A DNA stretch of 64,000 nucleotides, taken from positions 343,291 to 407,290 of the forward strand of contig VXAA01006090.1 in the NCBI GenBank assembly GCA_013399115.1, in the 5' to 3' direction. The notes beneath the pieces were generated by a model that worked only from the letters and a program-made list of their open reading frames with translations, did not search any database and was not told the origin of the DNA. Made by a program: the position numbers and the translations under genes. Every line of letters begins with the position of its first letter. The first letter of the stretch is position 1. Below, in pieces: positions 1 through 11,928 of the stretch. This DNA comes from Anseranas semipalmata. Taxonomy: Eukaryota; Chordata; Aves; Anseriformes; Anseranatidae.

Positions 1-3000
1 GGAGAAAAAGATGATAGTGTATCTTGACACCTTTCTGGGTGGGATACAGAGATGAAAGTTGAGGAGATTGGGAGGTCTTGCCCAAAACATGTTGTCCCAC
101 CCAGCAAGAATCCGATTCTTCCTGGATTCTCCAGAAACTGAAACATTTAAGTATAAGCAAATATGAGGAATCATAAGCCCTGCTACCAAGTTGGGATCCA
201 CTAATAATTATTGTCTTATTTCTTATTACTGTATTGGAAACCATTCCCTTGAAAAGGTAGTGGAACAACCCAGCAATTCATCAGCTCAATATAATAGCCA
301 GTTCTTAAAAGACACTGCGATCATCTTTTTTTTCCTGTATTTGGTCATTTAACTCCAGCACTGGGGGTTTCCCTCCCACACTTAGTACACACACGCTGTA
401 CTAAGAAGCATCACACAATCTCCTTCTGCTACACAGCTTGGAGACTTGCAAGATCCACAGGTAGGAGTAACCTGGGCTACTTAATTTATAGTGCAATTGA
501 TTCAATTTGTGTGGCTGACAGAAAGCTCACTTTCAATTTACATCATGATTTTGCCTCACACATTTTCTTTCCTGACAAAATGCCACTTCTGAGGTGCCAC
601 CAGCAATGCCTGTTGAGTAAGAGACCACCATGCTTGGGGCAGGCTGTGAACTGAACGCTCCTCTGTGCTGCACAGACATGCCTGTTGGCATAGATCATGT
701 ACTTGGAGAGGCAAAACTAACTGTAAGCTACTGAGCCACTTCCCTGTGAATCATTTTTATTTCTGCGGCTTGACTCCTAAGTTTCCTTTCCCTCTCCTTT
801 CAAATTGATGCTGTAATATGGTCACACTGTAAAAATCTGTATCTCGGTAGGTACAATATTCCGTAGAGTCGTATCGCCCTCTGATATTTAGGAGATTGCT
901 CCTGATTCATCAAGGCTTCCTTGATGACTTACAATGGCTTGGTCAGGTCACAGGGTGCAGGCTGCAATTTCCTTTGCCTTTTTATTTGTATTAATCAGGA
1001 GTTGGGGACTGTATATCTTCCTGTTTCCTTGCAGGCTTCAAGCATCACTGCATTATAGCGGCACCTGGTGGGATGGGTCAGGGCTGAAAAACACGAAGGA
1101 GCAAACGAGACTGCCTGAGCCGCATGGGTCTTCCTTTCAGAGAACGCCAAACATTCTTAACAAAAACGAGCATCATTTTGTTCCTGCATGTCTTTATAAC
1201 ATCTGTTGATGTGAAAAGTTCAAAATTAATATCATTGAACCCTACCCTAGTATTCACTGAAGACATGCAAAATGCTGTACGGAGAACAGAGAGAGCTTCA
1301 AGCCAGATCTTGGAAACACACTGCAGTCTGAGGGATCTAGGAGATGCACCACAAAACACCAAAAGGAAAAAAAAAAAAAAAAACTAGTAACATCTCAAAG
1401 GCCTCTCAACTTTTGATTCATTAGCTATCATTAAAAACTTATAAAAGTATATTAGAAGTAAAGCTCGGTTCAACCAGCCACATGTATTCTAGCAAGAGAC
1501 TTACACACCGAGACCTTTCCTTTTGATTACTGACTTCAATCTCATCATTTTTATTTTATGGGACACAAAGCATCAAATTCAGCTTCAGAAATACAATGTT
1601 CAAAATATAGTGGCCAATAAATGTTTCATCTTTTTCACAAACTAGACCTTAAAGAGCTTCAGTTATTTATTTTTATAGCAGCAGCATACATATGTGTATG
1701 ACACAGTAAAGGATACTGATCTCTGAAGACCTCAGATTATCTTAAACTCCAGAAAATCAATATCAAATCCTGTGTTTATGGTTGTTTTCATTATTTATTT
1801 TAGAGTCTAAGAAAGTGGACAGTGGAGGCTGCCAGTTTTGTAAAAAAAGAACCCAGTGAAGTTGCAGTCAGATTTATAGGTCAAACGTTACATTACAAAA
1901 TAAACCAGCTACTCCCAACAGATGAATTCATTGTGGTTCAACAAAAACTAAACACTTTTGTTAAAATTCTGCATATTGTTACTTACTCATCTGATTGTTT
2001 TAGGCCTTATACTACAGCCGATGCTGAGTGTGTGCAATGAATTTAAGGGCTTCCACACAGCTACAACTGCATTCAAGGGGCACTACTATCAATTACCAGA
2101 TTGAAGCCATACAAGAAGGTGTTGCTGCTATCTCCAGATACTGAGGAATGGCATTTCAGCATACATGCAAATGAATGCCAACACTACCAGTTCTTGATTA
2201 AATTTTTAAAAAATGCAAGTTCATGACACAAATGAAAAGAGGCATAAAAGAAAAATTCAGAGAGCATGATTCACTAAAAACCCTTGGATGAAGAAAACAT
2301 CAAAAGATAAAAGTACAAATTCCTATTTCCTACAAAAGTACACCTTTTGAATTAAGAGTGCTGAGCTAACTGAAGAAGCAAGCTACTCAGTTATGTTTGC
2401 ATTAAGTATAGTTTTCAATCCCATATGAACTTAACTGAGTTGATTAAGACATGGAAGAAATAATGTCTTAAGTTAGGGAGTGCACAAATTAAACTACAGA
2501 AATATTAGTTTAAAAGGAAACAAAGGCCATTATAATGAAAGGGACGCTCACTAATGCTATGTAGGCTTGACATGCATTTAAGAACCAATCCCTCACTGCA
2601 GTAATGATTCTAGCACCATTTTCAGGCATCTGAAATCAAACATATTAAAAAGATAATTCTGACTGTAAGCATCTCTCTCTTCCCCTTAATTCCTCATATC
2701 AACACTGAAGTGTTACAGAAAAACAGTATTGCTGCTATATAAAATGACTGCATACCCTTGATATGAAGTATTGTGATCTATTCTTGTGACAAAAGCGAAG
2801 TATAGATATGAAGAATTGCTAGAGTTATTACAGGCACAGGAAGAGTCCTGCAGGGTAGAGACTGGAAACACTGATGGGAATCCTTTTAGTTTAAAGATGA
2901 GACATCTACTAGAAGGCATGTTTGAGGTTTGCAAAACAAGACAAGATACATTAGATACTCCTATTTATAACATATAATTAATTTGCGGAATTCACTGCTA

Positions 3001-3230
3001 CCACACCAGACTGACATCAAAAGCACAGCAGGATTCAGATAAGGTTTAGAAAGATAACATGAAAATTAGGGGTTACATCAGAGAGGATTTAAAAAAATAC
3101 AAGGGATTTAAGTCCTTTTGCTACATGGCACAGACCGAAGCCTAATCGACAGGATTAAGAAGATAGCATAATGTGAAAGACATTTCAAAGTTTATTGTAG
3201 GGTTTTCTACACTTTTGCCTGAAATATCCA
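1..3230. other. Noncoding, nothing recognised
   Basis: AT-rich intron-like or intergenic DNA with one long A run (about 1367-1383). The short frames at 934-1387, 1822-2040 and 2713-2977 show no domains and no convincing splice context. Confidence 0.6.
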
Positions 3231-3320
3231 GCTCCAGCCTGTCTCAAAAGAAAGGACAGTGACTCAGACGGACCACTGGTTTGATCTGGTATGGCAACCC
3301 CTATATTCTTATGTTCCTAT
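3231..3320 (+). repeat. Ancient CR1/L3-like LINE tail
   Basis: The stretch GACCACTGGTTTGATCTGGT followed by ATGGCAACCCC and TATTCTTATGTTCCTAT follows the common amniote repeat tail (ggaccatTGGTCTGACCCAGTATGGC, then TTCTTATGTTCTTA). The upstream CCTGTCTC...GACAGTGACTCAGA also fits. Divergence is high, so it is an old copy. The family label (L3/CR1 group) is from memory of the consensus and needs a repeat-library search. Confidence 0.5.
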
Positions 3321-5884
3321 CAGATAATCTGTGATAACTAAAGTGACAATGGATGGGTACCTATTCTAGGAAAAAAAAAAAAATCTATCATTCTACTTCT
3401 GAGTGCACTGAACTGAATTATGTTAGGTTAAGTGTTGTCACACTGAATAATCTCAGGCTGTATCACATCTCTGAAGACACAACTCAGTATAATGTGTAGG
3501 ACACTTCACTAAAGTTTGCTACAGATCTGAACTGAGGGTGAGAAAAAAAAAAAAGATAAACTTGAAGGTTAGTGAAACCTACAGCACCTACAATAATAGT
3601 AAAAACTATGTTGGAATATTTTAATTCAAAATGCTGTCCTATTCCAGAAATAGAAATTGCTCAAAGATATAAAACACCTGCCTCTTCTCTTGCTGTCTCT
3701 CCTCGCCTTATCTAACTTCATATAACCACAAACTGTGTTAAATGTCAAGGAAATTCAAGAGCATCTCTCATTAAAGCAGCTGTGAGGGTATGAGAAAGGC
3801 AAAGACCCCTTACATTCTTGGGAAAAAGTAATCATAACCGATAACTGTTAAAAATTCATGACACTGATTTAAAGCATATCAAGGTTTTTGTCCACAAGAG
3901 AAGCTTAGGGTTGGTTTGCCTTACTTGGCTCTTTTCACTAGAGAAAACACCCAATGTGTCTCAGCATTTGATAAAAAATTGTAAAGGCTGTTTTGCAAAA
4001 CAAACACTCACCTTCACAAAGCTCACAGGTTCATTTTAAGTATGACAACAACTACGGTAAAAATAAAAAAGGGAGGAAGAAGAGACGGGGTAACAGAGCA
4101 TTGAGTAAAAGACCAAAAGTCACAGCAACAAGATAATACAGCATCTCAAAATAGAGGTAAACATACGTATTTCTGCAGCTTTTTTTTTTTTTTTTTTTAA
4201 AAAGTTATTTTAATTCATGTCATATACTAAACAAAAGGAGCGGTACGTGAATGAAAACAAGACAGTGAATCAGCAGAGAGCTATTATTATAGCTATCATG
4301 GCTATAGCAACCTTGCAACAACAATGCTCTGCAACCAAAAGCCTGGGAGAAGAATTCTTATCAGCCTGTGCTTTCCACCATACTTAGCATGAAAAACATC
4401 CCAAAAAACTCATGACTTCCAGGTACTAGTTCCTTACTATCAACTGTTTCATAGGTACCTGCACCTTTCATTCACATAGAACTAAACAGAACCTAAGCAG
4501 GGAGTGTTCCCAAAGTTACAAGCACAGTTGTGTTGACCGGGATATGTGGAAGAAGGCTGAAGCACCTCGGTAGAGAAAGGCAGCCTTTCCTCAAACCATG
4601 TCCTCATGCAGGAGCACAACAGGAGCTCCACACTGCTTCCAGGTCCTCTAGCCTCCAGGCAGGCTGTGGGACCAAGCAAACCCTAGTATTTAGCTACTTC
4701 TGCACAATGTGGCAGTATTACAACATCCATGATTCACCTACTTTACTGTGCAGCATAATTCCTGTGTCCAAAGATCAAGGTGTTATTTCAATTAAAAAGA
4801 AATTCTGCAATCCTGAAAAAAACTGAAGATGAAAATCAAAATTTTTTTCTTCATTTCCCACTTAAATAGTATAGTAGGAACATGCAAAAAAGTGTGAACT
4901 TTTGGGGCTACTAATACTTATTAAGTTTCCTGGGTCTAATGATGTGTACATGGCTAGTCACATGTCTGGGAGTTTGCAGAATTGAAATCTGGGTCTGTAT
5001 TTTAGGCTTTTTTTTTTTTTTTAATTACAAAAATTAAAACAGAAATCTGGGGACTTCATAAAATAAAACGTTGTGGTTTTTCTTCCTCCCCACCAGCCCA
5101 CACAGCTCCATAGCTAACAAGACCCAGCAATCAGATTTCTCATTTGGTTTTTCATCCATTTATATAGAGATTCTTTGAAAGTATTTAGAGATTTGGTGTT
5201 TGACAGCTCCACATGCTTCAGGAATCCCCACATCATGCACAGTAGGGATCGATTTTAAAAATAATAGTTCCATATTATTGTACAATTCTGAACAATTTAT
5301 TATAGAACTAATGATGTTTATATAGCTCTTTCATTACCTTCTAAGACAAGCAGGTTAATACTAGTTTATACAGCAAGTGCCAGGAATTATTTTTAAGATG
5401 TAACGTAGCAGTCTGCTCTAAAGAAGCCACGACTCGTTCCATTTTCTGCCACGGCAATACTGCCATTTTGAACAGCCACACACTGCCTTTGCTCTGCAAT
5501 GCTGTAAGTGGTGCACAAACAAACAACGAAATGTTGCTGGCAGCATCTGCCACTTGGAAACCTGCCAGCCAGCCTCAAAACCACAGAGAAGCTTGTGTTG
5601 GGATTTACTCCATTTCCATCCTTTTGGAGGTTCGGCTTCTACCGCTGTCCTCAGTAGCCCTTCCAGCAGCTGTAGATAGAGCTTTGATTCTTTTATGGAA
5701 AAAAAAAAAACAAAACTACCATCTACCAACAATTTCCATCACACTCATAGAGATCACCTCCTCTGCCACAGCACATCTGCATCGCTGGGTCTGCAATGAA
5801 CCTAAGCCATAGGACAACATTTTGTCCTCAACAGTTATAGCTAACATGAACCTTGGTGAAAGCAAGTACCACAATTAAAGAGAG

Positions 5885-5897
5885 AAAAAAAAAAAAN

Positions 5898-5945
<48 letters not shown>
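5885..5945. repeat. Long poly-A tract containing one N
   Basis: About 60 bases of almost pure A, with an N at 5897 followed by T. No SINE or LINE body is recognisable immediately upstream, so it is not clearly a retroposon tail. The ambiguous base indicates uncertain length or consensus in the assembly. Confidence 0.9.
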
Positions 5946-5948
<3 letters not shown>

Positions 5949-6439
5949 TATTTTGCCAGTCATTGAAATACAGTCAGTTTTGAGAAGAGCACAGCAGATC
6001 TAAAACACACAGCAACTTTCATCAGCATTTCAGAGACGAAGAAGAGGCTATGGAAGTTTCCTAAAGGACATACAGGAAACACACAAGGATGATGTCTCCA
6101 AATTTCGTTCAGACATTAGAGATGATAAACTTCCTTACAAAAATGTTAAAGGATCTTTTTGACCACATATTAGACATCTCAATACTGGGTAAAAAAAAGA
6201 AGGGAGGGAGGGAGGCACTATAGGGATAGAAGCAAAGAAAATCTTCCATAAATCCTACAATGAGATTGCTAACATCCATCTGCAATGCTGTTTATTGATT
6301 TATCATAATCAGTAATAACTGTTTTATGGTATCATGAACGCACATTTCACATCTTTTATACTTACTTGCAATTAATGCACTCAAAGCTTCATCTTCCGTC
6401 TTATTTTTTATACCATTTTTTTTGTTGCTGTTGCTTGTC

Positions 6440-6610
6440 GTTTGTTTATTCTACTACAATCAGTATCACATTGCTAATGCTGCTGTGAGGCTCTGTTTGC
6501 TGTAGCTCTTGGCTGCCTATGCACAATGGCAGCAGGCACTGGCTTCACTGCTGTGACATATCTACTTAATTAACACAGCTGTTGTATCTACAGTGTGAAG
6601 TACCTAGCAA
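6440..6610. promoter_or_regulatory. Candidate conserved noncoding element
   Basis: A repeat-free block with TATGCACAATGGCAGCAGG, a CTTCACTGCTGTGACATAT stretch and TACTTAATTAACACAGCTG (TTAATTAA homeodomain core next to an E-box). It stands out from the surrounding A-rich intron-like DNA. This is a judgement from texture only. Confidence 0.25.
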
Positions 6611-9600
6611 TGGTGCCATCCTAGAAAGCAGGACTCAAAAAAACAAAAAAATTACAGCGTGATTCGGAAACACAAATAAAGTCTGCTTAAAAAAAAAAAA
6701 AAATAGAGAAGCACATTCCTGTATGCTTTTGACAGGTCTCCACTATTTCATTACATACCACAGAATATTGTAGAAGACTAAGAAGTACTGTTTCATATTT
6801 TAAATTCACTTCCTTCATCTTCAATGAAATTGGCACTTCATCTGTATATGAACAAAAATAGAGCATCTATTTGAAACAAAAATCAAAAAACACAACAGCA
6901 ATTGTTCCCTTATGGCAGTGTGCTTTTACCTCTATTTGTACACTGTCCATTCTTAGAAGTAATTCTGCTATTCTTGGCATAAGACATAATGCAGCAACAT
7001 CTCCCAACACAAGCAGATACTACCTTTACCCTGAAAGCCCATAATATACCCACCCCCCAAAAACTGATGTTTTTCAAACTGACATTTTGCAGCATTCTCA
7101 AGTAAAAAAGAAAAAAAAAAATGAAAAAGAAAAAAAAGATTCACTCAAGATGAAGATTACATACATTACACATGAACACTACATTAAACATAATTTTTAA
7201 AGCATCTCCTGAAGATCATACGAGTTGGGCCACAAAATCAGTCAGTTGTACCATTGAAAAGAACAAAAAAAGAACAGCAACATACTAGTTTCCTTAAGAT
7301 CTGCTGTCCACGTGGATGCCATGGTTGATAAATATGGGTGAAAGTTAGTTAATTACTTTGGAAGAGCAGCATCCACTGGGACTGTACCCATATTCAAGGA
7401 GCCTTCGTGACCACCACAGATGGGACAAATGGGACATGTCAGCTTCAACAGCCTCTCCACTTCTTCACCAACATACTGAATCCCCTCCTTATACTCCAGA
7501 TACAAATTAACTCATTTACATAAAGTAAGCAATCACTCGCTCTTCCTAAGTGGCTGTTAGATTCCGCTTACATTTTCCACAGAGAACTGAGATGGTTTTC
7601 AGTGGTTCCTGGACTGAGGGCATTTGAGCTATTGGTGTCAAGGTCCTCGAGGCATGCCATACAGGGTTTTCTCCACACCATCAGTGTGGAAGGGAAGAGA
7701 CCTGTAGTAACGATGCGCCTACCTCATGAAGCTACCACCAAGACCATTTTTGATGCTCTGCCTCATGGTTATAGGGCATCAGAGCATTAGAAGAAAACTC
7801 TACTCTTCTGACTGTGAAGCAGACCCATCTTTGCTCATCATATAGTCATTCCAGGACTTCTGGTGCATAGCTGAAACACTGAAGCCTGTGATTACCTCCT
7901 GAGCTATGGTTAACCATAGCTCACAGTAAGGAACTAGAAAAATAAGGGAGATTCCTCCAGTTGTTTGCATAGAACTGGCAAACACCAGCTGCAACACTTC
8001 TAAAGAAGGCAGCTGTGGTACAGCTCACCTTGCAACTCAGAGAACATGCTGAAAAGCATTTCCACACCAACTGCTCATGAATGCATTGTTTTCCTAGGCA
8101 ATAAATGCACTAAATGTGGACCTCTGTGCCACTGAATGAAATGTGGAAGTTTCATTTCAAAAGCTCATCTAGCCATGGTACCAGGGTAAGGCTAGTCCAA
8201 AAAACCTCCCCAAACGCTCTAGAACATAGCTTATACAAAAAGCTACACGCACAGTAATAGTCTGAATATAATTTGTCAAAGTTTATTAAAAGGTTGTATT
8301 TTATGAATTGATAAAAAGATCTGAACATTGTAGAGTTGCTCTTTTTACATCAATGACCAATAAAAAGAAAAGTAAAAGCTGGCTAACACCACCTCGCCTC
8401 TTACTCTCTTGGCTACCACAGCTACAACAGTTCCCAGGATTTAGCTATAGTCCCAGCATTACTAAAAACTATGTAATATAAATATGTATTCCATCTAGCT
8501 TCATATACACTCTCACACACATCTACAGCTAGACAGACAGATAGATGGAAGGTAACTTGCCTGCAAAGTTAGAGTGGAACCAGAATGTAAAATTGCTACC
8601 TACCACACAACCTTCTTTCATCTGTTACAGTCAAGATCCAGGTGAAGAAATCCTACAATAGTATTTTATTTTCAGAAAATTGAAGTTTCTTGCAATACCT
8701 CACCTAGGGTACATATCCAGAACTCTGTAAATCAAAAAGAGATGCTCCTAAACCTATTTCTGGTGTAAAATGGACCACTAACCTGGAAGCCAATTAACTG
8801 CAAAGAAAAACATTTTGATTGAAGCCGATTTTCAAGGCACTCAAGAGACTGCATCCCCTGCAAGTAAGAGCAGAGGGAATGATACAAACAGAAAAATTCT
8901 CTATCACAGGACCATTCCTACAAATGTAGACCTAGAAATGCACTGACCTTTCCTGTGACCCTTTTAAAAGAGTGAAGTTTGTGAAGCCATTGGTTTTGTA
9001 AGCACGAGATTTTAGTGCATTTCCAAAAACCACAATATGCTTTGTAGCTCTTCCCTGAAACAAACCAACCTAGACAAACATTTGAAGACGATTTTCTTCA
9101 TTCTCACAGTTTGAATTCACTACAGTTCACCTTCAGAGGTACACTCTTATCAGAAGATGCTGAAGAGAGAGTTCTGATGTCTCAGCTTCTTCAGGCTTCC
9201 TGCTACATAACACAGAAGCCCATCAGAATCTCCAGCTGAGGACATTCACAACCCTTATTTTAACCAAACTAATTGACTGGGGTTCTGTAAAGAAGGGGTA
9301 AACTCACTCAGCTATTCCAATTGGCACATTTACCAACAACAGATCTCCCAACTGCTAAATCCCCAAAGCTACGCTTTCAGTTTGATCCAAGGGGGAAAAT
9401 CTTTCCCACTAGGCTCATGTTCAACAATAGCACAAACTGATCTCATTACTCTTACTAGTTTGTAGAAAGATACAATAAGGATTGTAAAAAGAGAAATGCG
9501 GCAAGTTTCAGCTCCTCCAAGTTTGTTCCTTTGTCTCCATTGACTATTGTTTTGCATTCTTTGCCACTCAAGGACTTTCTCTTCTCAATTGCTAAAATAC

Positions 9601-10849
9601 TACCTCACCAAAGAACTCAGCTTAGCTGCGAGTGACTAGTCAGCATCGAGAAATTGGAATGCTTGATTTATCTCAGCATGCAAAATCTGAAAGAATCTGC
9701 AGTCAAACTAAACCTGTGATTTGTGTCTGCAATATTTGGTTGTCAGTACCGGGCTGGAAAAAAACATCTAGAAGTAAGATGGTTATAGATTTTATAGAGG
9801 ACGGTGTGATATATAATTCAGCATAAATCTTGAAGAGCAAAGATGAACACAAAAATGAAAACCACGTTAATGAAACATTCATAATTTTGCTTACTAAAAC
9901 TTTTTAGTCACTACTTGCTTTTTCTAAACCAGTTCACCCACTTCAGTTGAAACTAGTAGAAAAAAAATAATGCTGTAAATGCCAGTAAAAATGGATAAAG
10001 AAAATAGTTAAAAGGAAATATGTCAGAAAAGGAATAATGAAGATTCTTGCATACAATCAGAAATCTCCAAGGAGAAAAAAAAAAAAAATAGTGTTAAACT
10101 GCTCTATCCTGAATTAAGTATCCTTAATAGGATGGCAACTGGTGGTTAGTTCAAGACAAGCAACAACACAGATGCTGAGTTAATTCCACCTTAATTCTAG
10201 CCTTTCATCATACCATTTTCTTGCTTTGATACTGCTAACGTTTCCTTTCTGCAGAATTGCAAAGAGGGGTTCTTCCCCTTTCTCATTATTGGTGTATTTG
10301 TCCTAATTAGTTGCAAACTAAGCACTTCAGGCTCACCTCTAGAACAAACTCGTGTTACTCTTAAGATGCCTGGCCCCAGTACAAGCTGCATCTACAGAAA
10401 CATCCTTAATTTTCTTGCTGATGCAAGGTTCTGCCAGTGAAGAGTCAGGCACTGTAGTGTCTAATCCCCTCCTTATCCCCTCCTCATCTCACCACATTGG
10501 CAGAATCAATACCAAAATGGGGAAATTACCAGAGGAATATCCTCCTGTATACTCTTCTTGAGTATTTCTTAAAACAGCGTATAGATAATCTAGCCTATCA
10601 ATCACAGTAATTCCTAAGTAGGTCACCGCATTTCAGAAGCGAGCACAGTTCTGCAAAACAAAACGCCTTTGCATTCATTACTGGTAGGGAAATGGTACCT
10701 TCCTAAATCCGAGGATGGTCTGACTGGTTCATCCTGTTATTGCTGTATTGTCATTCAATAACCTGTCCCCATTTTACTAGGGCATTATAAATCAGGCCCC
10801 ACATTCATGGAGGCTGTAAAACTGTCAATTGCGGATAGCCTGCGTCAAG

Positions 10850-11141
10850 CTAAGATCTAGTGAGAATGATCTGAAAACTAACAGCAGGAAACTTTACCAC
10901 TATCATCTGCTACAGATGAGGAGAGCACAACATTTCGAATATAAAAGGCTGACATCTACTGCACACATCCGAGGAAGCACAGGTGTAACCTTTCCACTTC
11001 AAAGGCCTCTCAATGCTCACTTTTATCAGCCCCAGTGCAATATTTTCAAAACCTCCCTCTGGGTGATGTCCTTCAAGTCTTTTCTACGTACCCAGTCTCA
11101 AATTCGATTTTCCTCCTTTTATTCTCTTGATTCTTCAAAGA
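10850..11141 (-). repeat. Decayed continuation of the L1 ORF1-like sequence
   Basis: Reading the minus strand onward from the stop at 11142, short blocks in different frames still resemble the ORF1 RRM and C-terminal region: KNQENKRRKIEFE just after the stop, VERLH, then QPFIFEML about 20 codons later. Stops and frameshifts separate them. The similarity fades toward 10850 and the boundary is approximate. Recognition is by eye from the family pattern. Confidence 0.35.
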
Positions 11142-11480
11142 TCATTCCAGAAACTTGATTTGATTAGAAGTCTCTTTTAACGTAAGCAATTCATCCTCAC
11201 ACACGCGGAGCTGTTGATTCACCTTTTCTTTAATTTCATTTAGCCTGGCTTTCATTTGAGCTATCTCAATTTTAACCTCTGTAAAAGCTCCATCTACCTT
11301 GTTTACTGTTTCTTTGATTTGAAAGATCTCCTCCATTAAGTCCTTAAGCGACAACTCTGTGGCCATTTTTGGCTCCAGCTGTTTGTCAGGAGAGGTCAGC
11401 CACTGCCTCAGTCTTTTATTTGTCTGGAGCAACATTCAAATTGTTTTCAGAGCAATTGTTTTGTTCCTATTTCCTGCCAT
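11142..11480 (-). pseudogene. L1-type LINE ORF1-like remnant (coiled coil)
   Basis: The minus strand encodes a short K/N-rich leader starting at the ATG at 11480-11478, then a single in-frame TGA (11438-11436), then a 97-residue open frame (11435-11142). The open part is highly charged with heptad-like spacing (for example KDLMEEIFQIKETVNKV and KARLNEIKEKVNQQL), as in the coiled-coil region of L1 ORF1 RNA-binding proteins. It ends in NQIKFLE. After the stop, the same frame continues with KNQENKRRKIEFE, which lines up with the L1 ORF1 junction motif between coiled coil and RRM (L-E-N-x-S-R-R-N-N-x-R). Further on, in shifted frames, VERLH and QPFIFEML resemble the later ERAHR and RPxIxxxL blocks of the same protein. 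So this is an ORF1-like copy broken by at least two stops and frameshifts. No ORF2 reverse-transcriptase remnant was seen nearby. It could be an old L1 insertion or a relic of a domesticated ORF1 gene. Confidence 0.55.
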
Positions 11481-11865
11481 CACTGCTCGAAAATAATAAC
11501 AAATCGCCTCATTTCTAGGGAGGGTTTTATCTCTTTACTTCATTATCAAGGCCAGGGAGCATGACAGTTTCAGAGGCAGGTACCCTGCACAAATTTCCTC
11601 AAGTCTTGCTTGAGGATTAATAGTGCAGTAACAGTTAAAAGTTATTTTCTACACATATACAGTATCCTACCTGAGAGCATCTGAAGCTAGCAGGAAAATT
11701 AACTCACTTAAGATCCTGCTAGACAGGTAAGTATTGATCTTATGAACAAGAAAACTGGTAACAAAAATACTGGATTACAAACTTACACATGAAAACAATT
11801 TTTTTTTTCCTTTTTAATTGACTAAAAAGAAAAATAAAAGACAGCTCAGGTCAGCAGGATCAGTT

Positions 11866-11928
11866 CCTCAGTCATACAGGAAACCTGTGGCAGAGCTGGA
11901 AATAGAATGAAGGTTTCCTGCCTTGATA
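11866..11928 (-). repeat. MIR-like SINE fragment (antisense on the plus strand)
   Basis: The plus strand reads TCATACAGGAAACCTGTGGC then AGAGCTGGAAATAGAATGAA and GGTTTCCTGCCTT. This is the antisense of the MIR core ('gtcacacagg...gtggcagagctgggaatagaac...ggtctcctg'). It is short and diverged. A weaker possible copy with the phrase GGTAACTTGCCTGCAAAG lies near 8552. Confidence 0.5.

Larger units (their letters stand above)
3321..10849. other. Noncoding stretch with simple repeats
   Basis: Contains scattered A and T runs, the 5.9 kb poly-A, a purine-rich GGGAGGGAGGGAGG block near 6202 and a possible weak MIR near 8552. No exon was recognised. The frames at 4530-4826 and 5418-5812 overlap each other on opposite strands and look like chance. 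Confidence 0.6.

Noticed and set aside
2786..2977. 63-codon frame with a Glu/Leu-rich start
   Set aside because: It looked protein-like at first, but it is short, has no splice context and matches no family I know.
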